Source: Ferribacterium limneticum (GTDB taxonomy: Bacteria; Pseudomonadota; Gammaproteobacteria; Burkholderiales; Rhodocyclaceae). Taken from it: 64,000 nt of DNA. How positions within the stretch are numbered: position 1 is the stretch's first letter; the number at the start of each line of letters is the position of its first letter. Shown in pieces: positions 1 through 10,700 of the stretch. The notes under the pieces are model-generated. The model was not told the DNA's origin. It saw nothing but the letters and a program-made list of their open reading frames with translations, and did no database searches. The stretch covers positions 372,001 to 436,000 of the forward strand of contig NZ_CP075190.1 in NCBI RefSeq assembly GCF_020510585.1, read 5' to 3'. Both the position numbers and the translations under genes were made by a program.

Positions 1-1376
1 ACCTCGACCTCGTTGATGCCATGGTCAAGGCCGCCGACCACTCGGTTTCCCAGTCCGATCTCGACGAAATCGAGCGTTCCGCCTGCCCGACTTGCGGCTC
101 CTGCTCCGGCATGTTTACAGCCAATTCGATGAACTGCCTGACCGAAGCCTTCGGCCTCAGCTTGCCGGGGAACGGCACCGTCGTCGCCACGCACGCCGAC
201 CGCAAGCAGCTTTTCCTGCGCGCCGGCCGCCTGATCGTCGATCTGTGCAAGCGTTATTACGAGCAGGATGATGCCTCGGTCCTGCCGCGTTCCATCGCCA
301 CCAAGGCCGCCTTCGAGAACGCCATGACCCTCGACGTCGCCATGGGCGGCTCGACCAACACCGTACTCCACATCCTGGCTACGGCGCAGGAAGCCGGCGT
401 CGACTTCACGATGGCCGACATCGACCGCATTTCACGCGCCGTTCCCTGCCTGTGCAAGGTCGCGCCGATGACTGACAAGTACCACATCGAGGATGTCCAT
501 CGGGCCGGCGGCATCATGGGCATCCTGGGCGAACTGGACAGGGCAGGGCTGATCACGCGCGATGTGCCGACCGTTCATATCAAAAATATCGGGGAAGCCA
601 TCGAACGCTGGGACGTCGTCCGCGAACACGACGTCAAAGTGCACGAGTTTTTCAAGGCCGCTCCGGGCGGCGTGCCGACGCAAGTTGCCTTCTCGCAGGA
701 TCGTCGCTTCAATGAACTCGATCTTGATCGCACCAATGGCTGTATCCGCAACAAGGCCAACGCCTTTTCGCAGGAAGGCGGCCTGGCCGTCCTGTACGGC
801 AACATCGCGCTTGACGGCTGCATCGTCAAGACGGCCGGCGTTGATGAATCGATCTGGAAATTCAGCGGTCGTGCTCGCGTCTTCGAAAGTCAGGATGCTG
901 CGGTCGACGCCATTTTGGGCGAGAAAATCATTGCCGGCGATGTTGTTGTCATCCGCTATGAAGGTCCAAAGGGCGGCCCCGGCATGCAGGAAATGCTCTA
1001 TCCAACCTCGTATCTCAAGTCGATGGGACTCGGCAAAGCCTGCGCGCTACTCACCGATGGTCGTTTCTCTGGTGGCACCTCCGGCCTTTCCATCGGCCAC
1101 GCTTCGCCGGAAGCGGCGGATGGCGGCGCCATCGGTCTGGTCGAAGAGGGTGACACCATCGAAATCGACATCCCGAATCGGCGCATCCACTTGGCTATCG
1201 CCGATGACGAACTCGCCAGCCGCCGCGCTGCGATGGAAGCCAAGGGCGATGCTGCCTGGCAACCGGTCAATCGCGAACGCACGGTTTCTGCCGCGCTGCA
1301 AGCCTATGCCCTGATGGCCACCTCGGCCGACAAGGGCGCCGTGCGCGACGTGAAGCAGATTCAGCGCCGTAAATGA
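1..1376 (+). CDS. ilvD: Dihydroxy-acid dehydratase, 3' part (5' end outside window)
   Basis: Dehydrates 2,3-dihydroxy-3-methylbutanoate and its isoleucine-pathway analogue in branched-chain amino acid synthesis in the cytoplasm. The frame is open from base 3, so the gene starts upstream; about 458 residues of the usual roughly 615 of the long E. coli-like form are present. The iron-sulfur/active-site signature [17 protein letters not shown] lies near the visible N-terminus, and the C-terminal family signature [15 protein letters not shown] is near residue 345 of the visible part. The stop overlaps the start of the next gene by four bases (ATGA), which suggests translational coupling. Identification is firm. 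Confidence 0.97.
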   Translation, partial: LDLVDAMVKAADHSVSQSDLDEIERSACPTCGSCSGMFTANSMNCLTEAFGLSLPGNGTVVATHADRKQLFLRAGRLIVDLCKRYYEQDDASVLPRSIATKAAFENAMTLDVAMGGSTNTVLHILATAQEAGVDFTMADIDRISRAVPCLCKVAPMTDKYHIEDVHRAGGIMGILGELDRAGLITRDVPTVHIKNIGEAIERWDVVREHDVKVHEFFKAAPGGVPTQVAFSQDRRFNELDLDRTNGCIRNKANAFSQEGGLAVLYGNIALDGCIVKTAGVDESIWKFSGRARVFESQDAAVDAILGEKIIAGDVVVIRYEGPKGGPGMQEMLYPTSYLKSMGLGKACALLTDGRFSGGTSGLSIGHASPEAADGGAIGLVEEGDTIEIDIPNRRIHLAIADDELASRRAAMEAKGDAAWQPVNRERTVSAALQAYALMATSADKGAVRDVKQIQRRK

Positions 1377-1993
1377 CAATCGCAGTCTGGCTTGGTTTTC
1401 TGCTGGCGGCCATTCTGATCGCCGTGACCCCCGGGCCGGGCGCGGTGATCAGCATGAGCACCGGCATGCGGCACGGCTATTGGGCCGCACTGACAGCCAT
1501 TCTTGGCCTTCAGTCGGCGATTTTGCTCCATTTGCTGATTGTTGCGCTCGGCCTCGGCGCGCTATTGGCCGCCTCGGAAACAGCATTTTTGCTGGTCAAG
1601 TTTGTGGGTGCGGCCTACCTGCTCTGGCTCGGTATCCAGAAATGGCGGGCTCCCGTCGTTCCGGTCGACGCCAATGCACCGATGGTGCGTCGCAAAGGGC
1701 TATTCATGCAGGGGGTTCTGGTCAATCTGACCAATCCGAAGGCCATCATATTCATCGGTGCGCTGGTGCCCCAGTTTGTTAATCCAGCGGAACCCCAAAT
1801 TCCCCAGTACCTGTTGATAGCGACAACACTCTGTCTGACTGACATGGTGGTGATGTCCGGGTACGCGCTAGCCGCGGTACATCTCGGCCGGTGGTTGCAT
1901 GACCCGGTCGCCATTCGTGTGCAGAATCGTCTTTTCGGTGGTTTGTTCGTCTCGGCCGGTGCGTTGTTGGCAGTATCGTCGCGACCTTCATAA
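1373..1993 (+). CDS. LysE/RhtB-family amino-acid exporter
   Basis: A 206-residue, almost wholly hydrophobic protein with about six predicted membrane segments. The N-terminus has the typical LysE/RhtB pattern ([19 protein letters not shown]) and a conserved NLTNPKA segment follows in the middle. The family exports amino acids such as lysine, homoserine or threonine through the inner membrane; the substrate cannot be read from sequence. It starts inside the ilvD stop (ATGA overlap), so it is probably co-transcribed with ilvD, and an overflow role for branched-chain or related amino acids is a reasonable inference only. Confidence 0.88.
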   Translation: MTIAVWLGFLLAAILIAVTPGPGAVISMSTGMRHGYWAALTAILGLQSAILLHLLIVALGLGALLAASETAFLLVKFVGAAYLLWLGIQKWRAPVVPVDANAPMVRRKGLFMQGVLVNLTNPKAIIFIGALVPQFVNPAEPQIPQYLLIATTLCLTDMVVMSGYALAAVHLGRWLHDPVAIRVQNRLFGGLFVSAGALLAVSSRPS

Positions 1994-2071
1994 GTATTTG
2001 CTGTCAACGTGTTGCCAAGGTTGTGCGTTAATTACCTTGAGCAGGAGAGGCGCATACCCCAGGCATCCTGT

Positions 2072-2100
2072 TTGCAAGGGATAGAAAAGGGTTTTATCAT
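2072..2100 (+). promoter_or_regulatory. Putative sigma-70 promoter of the cytochrome c gene
   Basis: TTGCAA (2072-2077) and TATCAT (2095-2100) are separated by exactly 17 bases, about 44 bases before the cytochrome start. Read from sequence only; no start-site data. Confidence 0.5.
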
Positions 2101-2143
2101 CCAAGACTGATTTATCCACCAACCTGAATAACGGAGCGAGAGA

Positions 2144-2452
2144 ATGAAAGCTGTTTATGTTGCCGTGATGGCTGCCGCTGGTATCGTAATGGCCGGTCAG
2201 GCCCAGGCCGACGAAGCTCTGGCCAAGGCCAAGAACTGCATGTCCTGCCACGCCATCGACAAGAAGCTGGTTGGTCCGGCTTACAAGGAAGTTGCTGCAA
2301 AATACAAGGGCGACAAGGCTGCCCCCGCCATGCTGGCCGCCAAAGTCAAGGCTGGTGGCAAGGGTGTCTGGGGTCAGATCCCGATGCCGCCCAACAACGT
2401 TACCGAAGACGAAGCCAAGAAACTGGTTGCCTGGGTGCTCTCCCAGAAGTAA
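2144..2452 (+). CDS. Small periplasmic class I cytochrome c (c551/c552 type)
   Basis: A 102-residue precursor. Residues 1-22 form a signal peptide ending AQA before Asp23, so the mature protein of about 80 residues is exported. Haem is attached at CMSCH (residues 32-36) and the distal ligand is probably Met81 in the IPMPPN segment, as in cytochrome c551/c8. Such proteins carry electrons in the periplasm to nitrite reductases or terminal oxidases; no partner gene is adjacent. It has its own putative promoter and a terminator directly downstream, so it is monocistronic. A good AGCGAGAG-type ribosome site precedes the ATG. Confidence 0.92.
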   Translation: MKAVYVAVMAAAGIVMAGQAQADEALAKAKNCMSCHAIDKKLVGPAYKEVAAKYKGDKAAPAMLAAKVKAGGKGVWGQIPMPPNNVTEDEAKKLVAWVLSQK

Positions 2453-2471
2453 TTTTAGTTTCGAAAGCGGA

Positions 2472-2503
2472 AAAAGCCGGCTATATGCCGGCTTTTCTGT
2501 TTT
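2472..2503 (+). terminator. Rho-independent terminator after cytochrome c
   Basis: Perfect 10-bp arms AAAAGCCGGC / GCCGGCTTTT around a 5-base loop, followed by a T-rich tail, 20 bases after the cytochrome stop. Confidence 0.85.
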
Positions 2504-2509
2504 TTGGTG

Positions 2510-2538
2510 TTGACAGGGCTGGTGGTCGTCCGGATAAT
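2510..2538 (+). promoter_or_regulatory. Promoter of the tRNA-tuf operon
   Basis: Consensus -35 TTGACA (2510-2515), 17-base spacer and -10 GATAAT (2533-2538) end 13 bases before mature tRNA-Tyr. The -10 sits in the short palindrome GGATAATCC and is followed by a G+C-rich discriminator, as expected for stable-RNA promoters under stringent control. It lies immediately after the cytochrome terminator. Confidence 0.8.
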
Positions 2539-2551
2539 CCCGGGTTCTTCC

Positions 2552-2636
<85 letters not shown>

Positions 2637-2675
2637 GATTAAATGCTGTAGCAGCCTGTGTTGCGGGCGTAATAA

Positions 2676-2749
2676 GCGGGTGTAGCTCAATGGTAGAGCT
2701 GAAGCCTTCCAAGCTTAAGACGAGGGTTCGATTCCCTTCACCCGCTCCA
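2676..2749 (+). tRNA. tRNA-Gly (TCC)
   Basis: A 74-nt cloverleaf with acceptor GCGGGTG / CACCCGC and CCA encoded. Anticodon TCC is at 2708-2710. The outermost anticodon-stem pair (27-43) is a G-A mismatch; the rest of the fold is regular. Confidence 0.97.
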
Positions 2750-2779
2750 TAACGCAGTACGGCTGGAGTTTTAAGGTAG

Positions 2780-2854
<75 letters not shown>

Positions 2855-2907
2855 CCGATTAGCTTGGATTCTGGATTTTTTATTTATTTGATTATTGAGG
2901 AACTAGA

Positions 2908-4098
2908 ATGGCTAAGGAAAAATTCGAGCGTACCAAGCCGCACGTGAACGTCGGCACGATTGGACACGTTGACCATGGTAAGACGACGCTGACGGCGGCG
3001 ATCACGACGGTGCTGTCCGCCAAGTTTGGTGGTTCGGCCAAGAAGTATGACGAAATTGATGCGGCGCCGGAAGAAAAGGCCCGTGGTATTACCATCAATA
3101 CCGCCCACGTCGAATACGAAACCGCCAACCGTCACTACGCCCACGTTGACTGCCCGGGACACGCTGACTACGTCAAGAACATGATTACCGGTGCTGCCCA
3201 GATGGACGGCGCCATTCTCGTCTGTTCCGCCGCTGACGGCCCGATGCCGCAGACCCGCGAGCACATCCTGCTTGCCCGTCAAGTTGGTGTGCCGTACGTT
3301 CTGGTGTTCATGAACAAGTGCGACATGGTGGATGACGCCGAGCTGCTCGAGCTTGTCGAAATGGAACTCCGTGAGCTCCTCTCCAAGTACGACTTCCCGG
3401 GCGACGACACCCCGATCATTCACGGTTCTGCCCTGAAGGCACTTGAAGGCGATCAGTCCGAAATCGGCGAACCCTCCATCTTCCGTCTGGCAGATGCCCT
3501 GGACTCCTACATCCCGACCCCGGAACGTGCGATTGACCAGCCCTTCCTGATGCCGGTTGAAGACGTCTTCTCCATCTCCGGTCGCGGTACTGTTGTCACC
3601 GGTCGTATCGAGCGTGGCGTCGTCAAGGTTGGCGAAGAAATCGAAATCGTCGGTATTCGTCCGACCGTCAAGACCACCTGTACCGGTGTCGAAATGTTCC
3701 GCAAGCTGCTCGACCAAGGTCAGGCTGGCGACAACGTTGGCGCCCTGTTGCGTGGTACCAAGCGTGAAGACGTCGAGCGTGGCCAAGTGCTGTGCAAGCC
3801 GGGCTCTGTCAAGCCGCACACCCACTTCACCTCGGAAGTGTACATTCTGTCCAAGGACGAAGGTGGTCGTCACACCCCGTTCTTTAATGGTTACCGTCCC
3901 CAGTTCTACTTCCGTACGACCGACGTGACTGGCTCCATCGACCTGCCGGAAGGCGTCGAGATGGTGATGCCTGGCGATAACATCGCCATGACCATCAAGC
4001 TGATCGCCCCGATCGCCATGGAAGAAGGTCTGCGCTTCGCCATCCGTGAAGGCGGTCGTACCGTCGGCGCCGGCGTCGTCGCTAAGATCATCGAGTAA
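2908..4098 (+). CDS. tuf: Translation elongation factor Tu, copy 1
   Basis: A 396-residue GTPase that carries aminoacyl-tRNA to the ribosome. G-motifs GHVDHGKT (near residue 18), RGITI (switch I), DCPGHADY and NKCD are intact, followed by the two beta-barrel domains. It sits in the tufB position behind three tRNA genes. The protein and apparently the whole reading frame are identical to the second copy at 19478-20668, while flanking DNA differs at once on both sides. Highly biased codon use, as expected for a top-expressed gene. Confidence 0.99.
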   Translation: MAKEKFERTKPHVNVGTIGHVDHGKTTLTAAITTVLSAKFGGSAKKYDEIDAAPEEKARGITINTAHVEYETANRHYAHVDCPGHADYVKNMITGAAQMDGAILVCSAADGPMPQTREHILLARQVGVPYVLVFMNKCDMVDDAELLELVEMELRELLSKYDFPGDDTPIIHGSALKALEGDQSEIGEPSIFRLADALDSYIPTPERAIDQPFLMPVEDVFSISGRGTVVTGRIERGVVKVGEEIEIVGIRPTVKTTCTGVEMFRKLLDQGQAGDNVGALLRGTKREDVERGQVLCKPGSVKPHTHFTSEVYILSKDEGGRHTPFFNGYRPQFYFRTTDVTGSIDLPEGVEMVMPGDNIAMTIKLIAPIAMEEGLRFAIREGGRTVGAGVVAKIIE

Positions 4099-4115
4099 TC
4101 GGTAATTTTTGTAAT

Positions 4116-4145
4116 CAAGGCGCTTCGGGCAACCGGGGCGCTTTG
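4116..4145 (+). other. Long hairpin with GCAA tetraloop between tuf and tRNA-Trp
   Basis: Arms of 13 pairs (including three G-T) from CAAGGCGCTTCGG to CCGGGGCGCTTTG enclose the tetraloop GCAA. No U-run follows, so it is more likely a processing or partial-attenuation element between the mRNA and the tRNA than a full terminator. Confidence 0.55.
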
Positions 4146-4158
4146 ATGTTTCTGCCGC

Positions 4159-4234
4159 AGGGGTGTAGCTCAATTGGTAGAGCAACGGTTTCCAAAACCG
4201 TAGGTCGGGGGTTCGATTCCCTCCGCCCCTGCCA
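4159..4234 (+). tRNA. tRNA-Trp (CCA)
   Basis: A 76-nt cloverleaf with acceptor AGGGGTG / CGCCCCT, discriminator G and encoded CCA. The anticodon CCA lies at 4192-4194. It lies between tuf and secE, an arrangement common in betaproteobacteria. Confidence 0.97.
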
Positions 4235-4258
4235 CTCTCTTTAAAGATCGCGAATTTC

Positions 4259-4612
4259 ATGGCTGACAAGATCAAGTTTGCGCTGGCGCTGGTTATTCTG
4301 GCGGCTGGCGTGGCTGGCTTCTACCTGCTCTCAGAGCAGGCAATGATTTTGCGCGTCCTGGCGGTCCTCGTTGGGTTGGCGCTGGCGATTGCTGTAGCTT
4401 GGAAAACCGAGCCCGGGCAACGTTTTTTCATGTTTGCCAACGAGGCAGTTGTCGAGGCCAAGAAAGTTGTTTGGCCTAGCCGCAAGGAAACCATGCAGAC
4501 GACCGGGGCGGTATTCGCTTTTGTCGTCGTGATGGCGATCTTCCTGTATCTCACTGACAAAAGCCTCGAGTGGGTTCTTTACGACCTGGTCTTGGGCTGG
4601 AAGAAATCATGA
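4259..4612 (+). CDS. secE: Preprotein translocase subunit SecE
   Basis: A 117-residue inner-membrane protein, the small essential clamp subunit of the SecYEG channel. Three hydrophobic segments are visible: two in the N-terminal half, as in E. coli, and one near the C-terminus. The conserved cytoplasmic amphipathic stretch (VVWPSRKET, about residues 76-84) precedes the last one. It starts 24 bases after tRNA-Trp, and its stop overlaps nusG by four bases. Its SecY partner is encoded at 30077-31399. Confidence 0.96.
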   Translation: MADKIKFALALVILAAGVAGFYLLSEQAMILRVLAVLVGLALAIAVAWKTEPGQRFFMFANEAVVEAKKVVWPSRKETMQTTGAVFAFVVVMAIFLYLTDKSLEWVLYDLVLGWKKS

Positions 4613-5142
4613 GTAAACGCTGGTACGTTGTTCACGCTTACTCGGGCTTCGAAAAGAGCGTAATGCGCGCAATTTTGGAGCGCATAGAGCGTCTTGGTAT
4701 GCAGGACAAATTCGGCCGCATTCTGGTGCCGGTTGAGGAAGTGGTTGAAATGAAGAATGGCCAGAAGGCCATCTCTGAACGCAAGTTCTTCCCGGGCTAT
4801 GTGCTGTGCGAAATGGAAATGGACGATGATTCCTGGCACTTGGTGAAGAACACGCCCAAGGTGACCGGTTTTGTCGGGGGCACGGCGACCAAGCCCACGC
4901 CGATTTCTGAAAAAGAAGTTGAAAAAATCATGCAGCAAATGCAGGAGGGTGTTGAGAAACCCCGTCCGAAGGTGCTGTTTGAAGTTGGCGAAGTTGTGCG
5001 CGTCAAGGAGGGTCCGTTTACCGACTTCCATGGTGCCGTCGAGGACGTCAATTACGAAAAAAATCGCATCCGTGTTTCGGTGACCATCTTTGGTCGCGCT
5101 ACGCCGGTCGAGTTGGAGTTTGGCCAGGTCGAAAAAGCCTGA
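4609..5142 (+). CDS. nusG: Transcription termination/antitermination factor NusG
   Basis: A 177-residue protein binding RNA polymerase, Rho and ribosomal protein S10. The NGN domain starts at [16 protein letters not shown] and the C-terminal KOW domain contains [15 protein letters not shown]. The chosen ATG lies in the secE stop (ATGA), giving the normal family length; an in-frame start 39 bases upstream lies inside secE and is unlikely. Coupled with secE as in most bacteria. Confidence 0.97.
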   Translation: MSKRWYVVHAYSGFEKSVMRAILERIERLGMQDKFGRILVPVEEVVEMKNGQKAISERKFFPGYVLCEMEMDDDSWHLVKNTPKVTGFVGGTATKPTPISEKEVEKIMQQMQEGVEKPRPKVLFEVGEVVRVKEGPFTDFHGAVEDVNYEKNRIRVSVTIFGRATPVELEFGQVEKA

Positions 5143-5248
5143 TCGCTGTTTTAGGGCAAGCCGAAAGCCCTCCGTTTCGGCAAGAGGAGCGTTGGTAGCG
5201 GAAGTGTTTCCGTGAAGGCGCGCTACCACTCATCAATAAGGAGCAATT
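5143..5248 (+). promoter_or_regulatory. rplK leader, probable L1 autoregulation site
   Basis: The nusG-rplK gap folds into two hairpins: GCCGAAA / TTTCGGC, then GGTAGCG / CGCTACC around a 20-base loop, shortly before the AAGGAG ribosome site. In other bacteria protein L1 represses this operon by binding the rplK leader; assigning that role here is by position, since I could not match the L1 motif base by base. Confidence 0.45.
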
Positions 5249-5680
5249 ATGGCCAAGAAAATTATTGGTTATATCAAGCTGCAAGTGCCTGCTGGCAAGG
5301 CAAATCCGTCGCCCCCAATCGGTCCGGCGCTGGGTCAGCGTGGTCTGAATATCATGGAATTCTGCAAGGCATTCAATGCCCAGACGCAAGGCGTTGAGCC
5401 GGGTCTGCCGATTCCTGTCGTGATCACTGCATTCGCGGACAAGTCTTTCACTTTTGTGATGAAGACGCCGCCGGCCACGATCCTGATCAAGAAGGCTGCT
5501 GGCATCAAGTCCGGTTCGGCCAAACCGCATACCGACAAGGTTGGCAAGATCACTCGTGCTCAGGCTGAAGAAATCGCCAAGACCAAGATGCCTGACCTTA
5601 CCGCTGCCGATATGGATGCAGCCGTTCGCACCATCGCTGGTTCCGCCCGCTCCATGGGCATTACGGTAGAGGGTCTGTAA
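5249..5680 (+). CDS. rplK: 50S ribosomal protein L11
   Basis: A 143-residue protein binding the GTPase-associated centre of 23S rRNA. It begins [20 protein letters not shown], has the proline-rich [13 protein letters not shown] loop that is the target of thiopeptides, and ends in the rRNA-binding domain ([20 protein letters not shown]). Preceded by AAGGAG five bases before ATG and followed within two bases by rplA. Confidence 0.98.
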   Translation: MAKKIIGYIKLQVPAGKANPSPPIGPALGQRGLNIMEFCKAFNAQTQGVEPGLPIPVVITAFADKSFTFVMKTPPATILIKKAAGIKSGSAKPHTDKVGKITRAQAEEIAKTKMPDLTAADMDAAVRTIAGSARSMGITVEGL

Positions 5681-5682
5681 TC

Positions 5683-6378
5683 ATGGCTAAGCTCACCAAA
5701 AAGCAAAAAGCCCAAGCGGGCAAGATTGTTGCGATGAAGTTGTACCCGGTTCAGGAAGCACTGACTCTGGCCAAGGAAACCGCAACCGCCAAATTCGACG
5801 AGTCGATCGACGTTGCTGTAAATCTGGGTGTCGATGCACGCAAATCGGACCAGGTTGTTCGTGGTTCTGTCGTTCTGCCAGCTGGTACCGGCAAGTCAGT
5901 CCGTGTGGCCGTTTTCGCCCAGGGCGAAAAGGCTGAGGCCGCCAAGGCCGCCGGTGCCGAAGTTGTCGGTTTCGACGACTTGGCCGCTGAAGTCAAGGCC
6001 GGTAACCTGAATTTTGATGTCGTCATCGCTACGCCGGATGCCATGAAGATCGTCGGCCAACTCGGCCAGATCCTTGGCCCGCGTGGTTTGATGCCGAACC
6101 CGAAGGTTGGTACCGTGACGATGGATGTCGTCACTGCCGTGAAGAACGCCAAGGCTGGTCAGGTTCAATACCGTACTGACAAGGCCGGAATCATTCACGC
6201 CACCATCGGCCGCGCCTCCTTCTCGATCGAGAGCCTCGAGTCCAACCTGAAGGCGCTGATTGATGCATTGAACAAGGCGAAGCCGGCTTCTTCCAAGGGC
6301 CAGTATCTTCGCAAGGTTGCCGTTGCTGCCACGATGGGCCCCGGCGTTCGCGTCGATCAGGCCACTCTTGTTGGCTAA
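5683..6378 (+). CDS. rplA: 50S ribosomal protein L1
   Basis: A 231-residue protein that forms the L1 stalk of the large subunit and, in relatives, represses translation of its own rplK-rplA mRNA. The family signature around [15 protein letters not shown] (about residues 128-142) is present and the length is standard. It is separated from rplJ by a structured leader. Confidence 0.98.
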   Translation: MAKLTKKQKAQAGKIVAMKLYPVQEALTLAKETATAKFDESIDVAVNLGVDARKSDQVVRGSVVLPAGTGKSVRVAVFAQGEKAEAAKAAGAEVVGFDDLAAEVKAGNLNFDVVIATPDAMKIVGQLGQILGPRGLMPNPKVGTVTMDVVTAVKNAKAGQVQYRTDKAGIIHATIGRASFSIESLESNLKALIDALNKAKPASSKGQYLRKVAVAATMGPGVRVDQATLVG

Positions 6379-6606
6379 AAGTACTTTGGGCTGCTGGTGA
6401 TTGCCTAGGCAGTCACCGGCAGATCGTCAAAGACCGCAGGCGCCTCGGTAACGAGGCTTAATCGCGAAAGCACCCTGCGCAGACGGTGTCCCAGAACAAG
6501 ATTTTCTGCTGCCCGGCAACGGGGGGCATAGCTTCTGGTTCAGGTCGCCGTAGGTACGGCGGGAAATTCTTCCCGTCGTGTTATGACTTGAAAGGAGGAA
6601 AGACCT
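6379..6606 (+). promoter_or_regulatory. L10 leader: rplJ-rplL autoregulatory mRNA region
   Basis: The 228-base gap before rplJ is the largest in the block and is highly structured. A 13-pair hairpin (6393-6420) comes first. The segment CCTGCGCAGACGGTG resembles the conserved L10-leader core, and a further hairpin CGGGAA / TTCCCG precedes the strong AAGGAGG site. In E. coli the L10-(L12)4 complex binds this leader and blocks translation. No convincing promoter was found within it by eye. Confidence 0.7.
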
Positions 6607-7104
6607 GTGGGTCTCAATCTGAACGACAAAAAAGCGGTTGTAGCTGAGGTATCGGCACAAGTAGCCAGCGCCCAGACCATCGCGATTGCCGAATATCGTG
6701 GCATCGAGGTCGGTGACCTCACGGTGTTGCGCAAGAAGGCTCGCGAATCTGGCGTCTATCTGCGTGTGTTGAAGAATACCTTGGTGCGTCGCGCGGTCGC
6801 GGACACTTCGTTCGCCGGCCTGGCTGATCACATGGTCGGTCCGCTGATCTATAGCGTATCGGCTGATCCCGTGGCTGCAGCGAAGGTTCTCAGCGACTTC
6901 GCCAAAACCAACGACAAATTGGTGCTCAAGGCCGGTTCCTATGCCGGCAAGGTGCTCGACAAGGCTGGTGTGCAGGCGCTTGCGTCCGTCCCAAGCCGCG
7001 AAGAGTTGCTCTCCAAGCTGCTGTACGTCATGCAGGCTCCGGTCGCCGGCTTTGTCCGTGGCCTTGCTGCACTGGCAACGCAGCGCGAAGAAGCTTCCGC
7101 TTGA
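6607..7104 (+). CDS. rplJ: 50S ribosomal protein L10
   Basis: A 165-residue base of the L7/L12 stalk. It starts with GTG, eight bases after a near-perfect AAGGAGG (6592-6598); no upstream in-frame ATG gives a better fit. The N-terminal rRNA-binding part ([21 protein letters not shown]) and the helical C-terminus that holds L12 dimers are present. Probably repressed by its own product through the leader just upstream. Confidence 0.98.
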   Translation: MGLNLNDKKAVVAEVSAQVASAQTIAIAEYRGIEVGDLTVLRKKARESGVYLRVLKNTLVRRAVADTSFAGLADHMVGPLIYSVSADPVAAAKVLSDFAKTNDKLVLKAGSYAGKVLDKAGVQALASVPSREELLSKLLYVMQAPVAGFVRGLAALATQREEASA

Positions 7105-7142
7105 TCCCTACCGCATACGAACTGATTTAGGAGTTTATTGAA

Positions 7143-7511
7143 ATGGCAATTAGCAAAGAAGACATCCTGGAAGCCGTTGGCTCCCTGACCGTTATGGAAC
7201 TGAATGACCTGGTCAAGGCATTCGAAGAGAAGTTTGGCGTTTCCGCCGCTGCCGTCGCCGTTGCCGGTCCGGCTGGCGCTGCTGCGGTTGTCGAAGAGCA
7301 GACCGAATTTACCGTTATGCTGAACGCTGCCGGTGACAAGAAGGTCGAAGTCATTAAGGTTGTTCGTGCAGTGACCGGCCTGGGCCTCAAGGAAGCCAAG
7401 GATCTGGTTGACGGCGCTCCGAAGGCTGTCAAGGAAGGCGTTTCCAAGGCTGACGCAGAAGCCCTCAAGAAACAACTGGAAGACGCTGGCGCCAAGGTCG
7501 AAGTCAAGTAA
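7143..7511 (+). CDS. rplL: 50S ribosomal protein L7/L12
   Basis: A 122-residue acidic, alanine-rich stalk protein that recruits translation factors. The N-terminal dimerisation domain, Ala/Gly-rich hinge (residues about 33-52) and C-terminal factor-binding domain with [12 protein letters not shown] are clear. It lies 38 bases after rplJ. Downstream an attenuator hairpin and a long hairpin separate it from rpoB, allowing stalk protein to exceed RNA polymerase synthesis. Confidence 0.98.
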   Translation: MAISKEDILEAVGSLTVMELNDLVKAFEEKFGVSAAAVAVAGPAGAAAVVEEQTEFTVMLNAAGDKKVEVIKVVRAVTGLGLKEAKDLVDGAPKAVKEGVSKADAEALKKQLEDAGAKVEVK

Positions 7512-7527
7512 TCGACGCTTCGCAAGT

Positions 7528-7556
7528 GGGCTGGCGGCTTTGTCGCCAGCCCTTTT
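7528..7556 (+). terminator. Attenuator hairpin between rplL and rpoB
   Basis: Perfect 9-bp arms GGGCTGGCG / CGCCAGCCC with a 7-base loop and a TTTT tail, 16 bases after the rplL stop. The short U-run suggests partial termination, as known between rplL and rpoB in E. coli. Confidence 0.75.
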
Positions 7557-7611
7557 ATGCTTTGTATTGCAGGCTTATACACCCCAAAAACGAACTTGAA
7601 TAACGCCAGTT

Positions 7612-7672
7612 GGCAAACGCAAACGATGCTTTCTTCTTCCCCTCTGGGGAGGAGAGTTCGTTTGCGTTTGCC
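7612..7672 (+). other. Long double-stranded mRNA element, candidate RNase III site, before rpoB
   Basis: Perfect 15-bp inverted repeat GGCAAACGCAAACGA / TCGTTTGCGTTTGCC (7612-7626 and 7658-7672) with a central CCCC/GGGG stem. E. coli cuts the rplL-rpoB transcript with RNase III in this interval; the same role here is inferred from position and duplex length. Confidence 0.65.
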
Positions 7673-7717
7673 TGTTTTCTCAGGTTCAACGTTTGATTCC
7701 ATCCTCACGGAGTTACC

Positions 7718-10700
7718 ATGACTTACTCCTTCACCGAGAAGAAACGCATCCGCAAGAGCTTCGCCAAGCGCGCCAGCGTGCTTGACGTCCCCTACTTGTT
7801 GGCGACCCAGTTGCAGTCTTTCAAGGATTTTCTGCAAGACGGGGTCGCACCAGAGCGGAGGAAAAACGAGGGCTTGCAAGCTGCATTCACCTCTATATTT
7901 CCGATCATTTCGCATTCTGGCAACGCTCGCCTGGAGTTCGTCAGCTACATGCTGGGAGAGCCGGCATTTGATGTCACGGAATGCCAGCAACGCGGCCTGA
8001 CTTTTGCATCATCGCTGCGTGCGAAGGTCCGCTTGGTCATCATGGACCGTGAAGCACCGGATACCGTGAAGGAAGTAAAGGAGCAGGAAGTCTACATGGG
8101 CGAAATGCCCTTGATGACGACCAACGGTTCCTTCGTTATCAACGGTACCGAACGGGTCATCGTCTCCCAGTTGCACCGCTCGCCTGGCGTATTCTTTGAG
8201 CATGACCGCGGCAAAACCCATAGCTCCGGCAAGCTGCTTTTCTCTGCTCGCGTCATTCCTTACCGTGGCTCGTGGCTGGATTTCGAGTTTGATCCGAAAG
8301 ACACGCTGTTTTTCCGCGTCGACCGTCGTCGCAAGATGCCGGTTACCACCCTGCTCAAGGCTATCGGCATGTCGTCCGAAGAAATTCTTGAGCAGTTCTT
8401 TGAGTTCGATACCTTCCTGCTGGCCAAGGATAAAATCGAGTTCACTCTGGTTCCGGAACGCTTGCGTGGCGAAGTCGCTCGATTCGATTTCGTCGGTCCC
8501 GATGGCAAAGTCATTGTTGCTAAAGACAAGCGTATTACTGCCAAGCACATCCGTGATATTGCAACTTCTGCCATCAAGCAAATTGCCGTTCCGGAGGAGT
8601 TTCTGGTCGGGCGCGTCGTCGCCAAAAACATCATTGACAAGGCAACGGGCGAAGTCATCGCCAATGCCAACGATGAAATTACCGAGATCTTGCTCGCCAA
8701 ACTGCGCGAATCTGAGATTTTCACGATTGAAACCCTCTACACCAACGAACTAGATCGCGGCTCGTTTATTTCGAACACTCTGCGTGCTGACGAAACAGCC
8801 ACCCGCCAAGCCGCCCGTGTTGCCATTTATCGCATGATGCGTCCGGGGGAGCCACCGACCGAAGAGGCTGTCGAAATATTGTTCAATGGTTTGTTCTATT
8901 CCGACGAACGCTACGATCTATCGGGCGTTGGTCGGATGAAATTCAATCGTCGTCTAACCCGGCCAGACGTTATTGAATACAAGCTGATGCTCAAGGGCCT
9001 TGCGTCCAAGGCCGAAGCAGCACTGAAAAACCTAGCCGAAGCCTCCGGTTTTGCGCTGTCTGCTATTCAGGATTTAGTCGGCTTGATGCCCTATGGCGCA
9101 CGCGCCATGGTGGAAAACGTCACGCTGGCTGAAGCCGAAGCGCTGGCTGCCAAGATCAAGCCGCTCGGCGCCAATATTGAAGTGCGCGAGCAACTGACCC
9201 TGTCGCCGCGCGACATCGTCGAAGTGATCAAGATTCTTGTCGAACTGCGCAATGGGCGTGGCGAAATCGACGATATCGATCACTTGGGTAATCGCCGGGT
9301 TCGTTCCGTTGGTGAACTTGCAGAAAATCAGTTCCGCGCTGGTCTGGTGCGCGTTGAGCGTGCCGTCAAGGAACGTTTGTCGCAAGCGGAGTCTGATAAC
9401 CTGATGCCGCACGATCTGATCAATGCCAAGCCGATCAGCGCCGCGATCAAGGAATTCTTTGGTTCCAGCCAGTTGTCGCAGTTTATGGATCAAACTAATC
9501 CGCTGTCGGAAATTACCCACAAGCGCCGTGTTTCGGCCCTTGGCCCGGGTGGTTTGACCCGCGAACGCGCGGGTTTTGAGGTTCGCGACGTGCATCCGAC
9601 GCATTACGGTCGTGTTTGCCCGATCGAAACACCGGAAGGTCCAAATATTGGTCTGATCAACTCTCTGGCTTTGTTTGCTCGTGTCAATAGTTATGGCTTT
9701 ATCGAAACGGCCTACCGCAAGGTGGTGGATAGCCAAGTTACTGACCAGATTGAATATCTGTCGGCTATTGAAGAAGGCAACTATGTTGTCGCTCAGGCTA
9801 ACGCCTCGCTGCTCGAAGGCCGTTTGTCCGATGACTTGGTCACTTGCCGCGAAAAGGGCGAAACCATTCTGGCCGAGCCGTCGCGCGTCCAGTATATGGA
9901 CGTTGCACCAGGCCAGATCGTTTCGGTTGCTGCCTCGCTGATTCCCTTCCTTGAGCACGATGACGCGAACCGCGCTTTGATGGGGGCCAACATGCAGCGC
10001 CAGGCAGTTCCTTGCCTGCGTCCGGAAAAGCCGTTGGTCGGCACCGGCATTGAGCGCACAGTTGCGGTCGACTCTGGGACGGCCGTAATTGCCCTGCGCG
10101 GTGGCAAGGTTGACTATGTCGATGCCGCACGCGTCGTGGTTCGCGTCAATGATGAAGAAACCATCGCAGGCGAGGTTGGCGTCGATATTTACAATCTGGT
10201 CAAGTACACCCGTTCCAACCAGAACACCAATATTAACCAGCGTCCGCTGGTGCGAGTAGGCGACCACATTGCCAAGGGTGACGTGGTGGCTGACGGAGCT
10301 TCGACCGACAAGGGTGAGTTGGCGCTTGGTCAGAACATGCTGATCGCCTTCATGCCTTGGAACGGCTATAACTTCGAAGACTCAATTTTGATCTCTGAAC
10401 GTGTTGTTGCCGAAGACCGTTATACCTCGATTCACATCGAGGAACTGACCGTCGTTGCTCGCGATACAAAGTTGGGGCCTGAAGAAATTACCCGAGATAT
10501 CGCATCGTTGGGTGAGTCGCAACTGTCCCGTTTGGATGATTCCGGCATTGTTTACATCGGTGCTGAAGTTGAAGCGGCCGACGTGCTCGTTGGCAAGGTC
10601 ACGCCTAAGGGGGAAACCCAGTTAACGCCGGAAGAAAAGCTTTTGCGCGCGATCTTTGGTGAAAAGGCTTCTGACGTTAAGGACACTTCGCTGCGCGTGC

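Noticed and set aside
2884..4275. 463-residue antisense open frame over tuf
   Set aside because: It mirrors the codon bias of tuf, recurs over the second tuf copy, and has no homology-like motifs or ribosome site.
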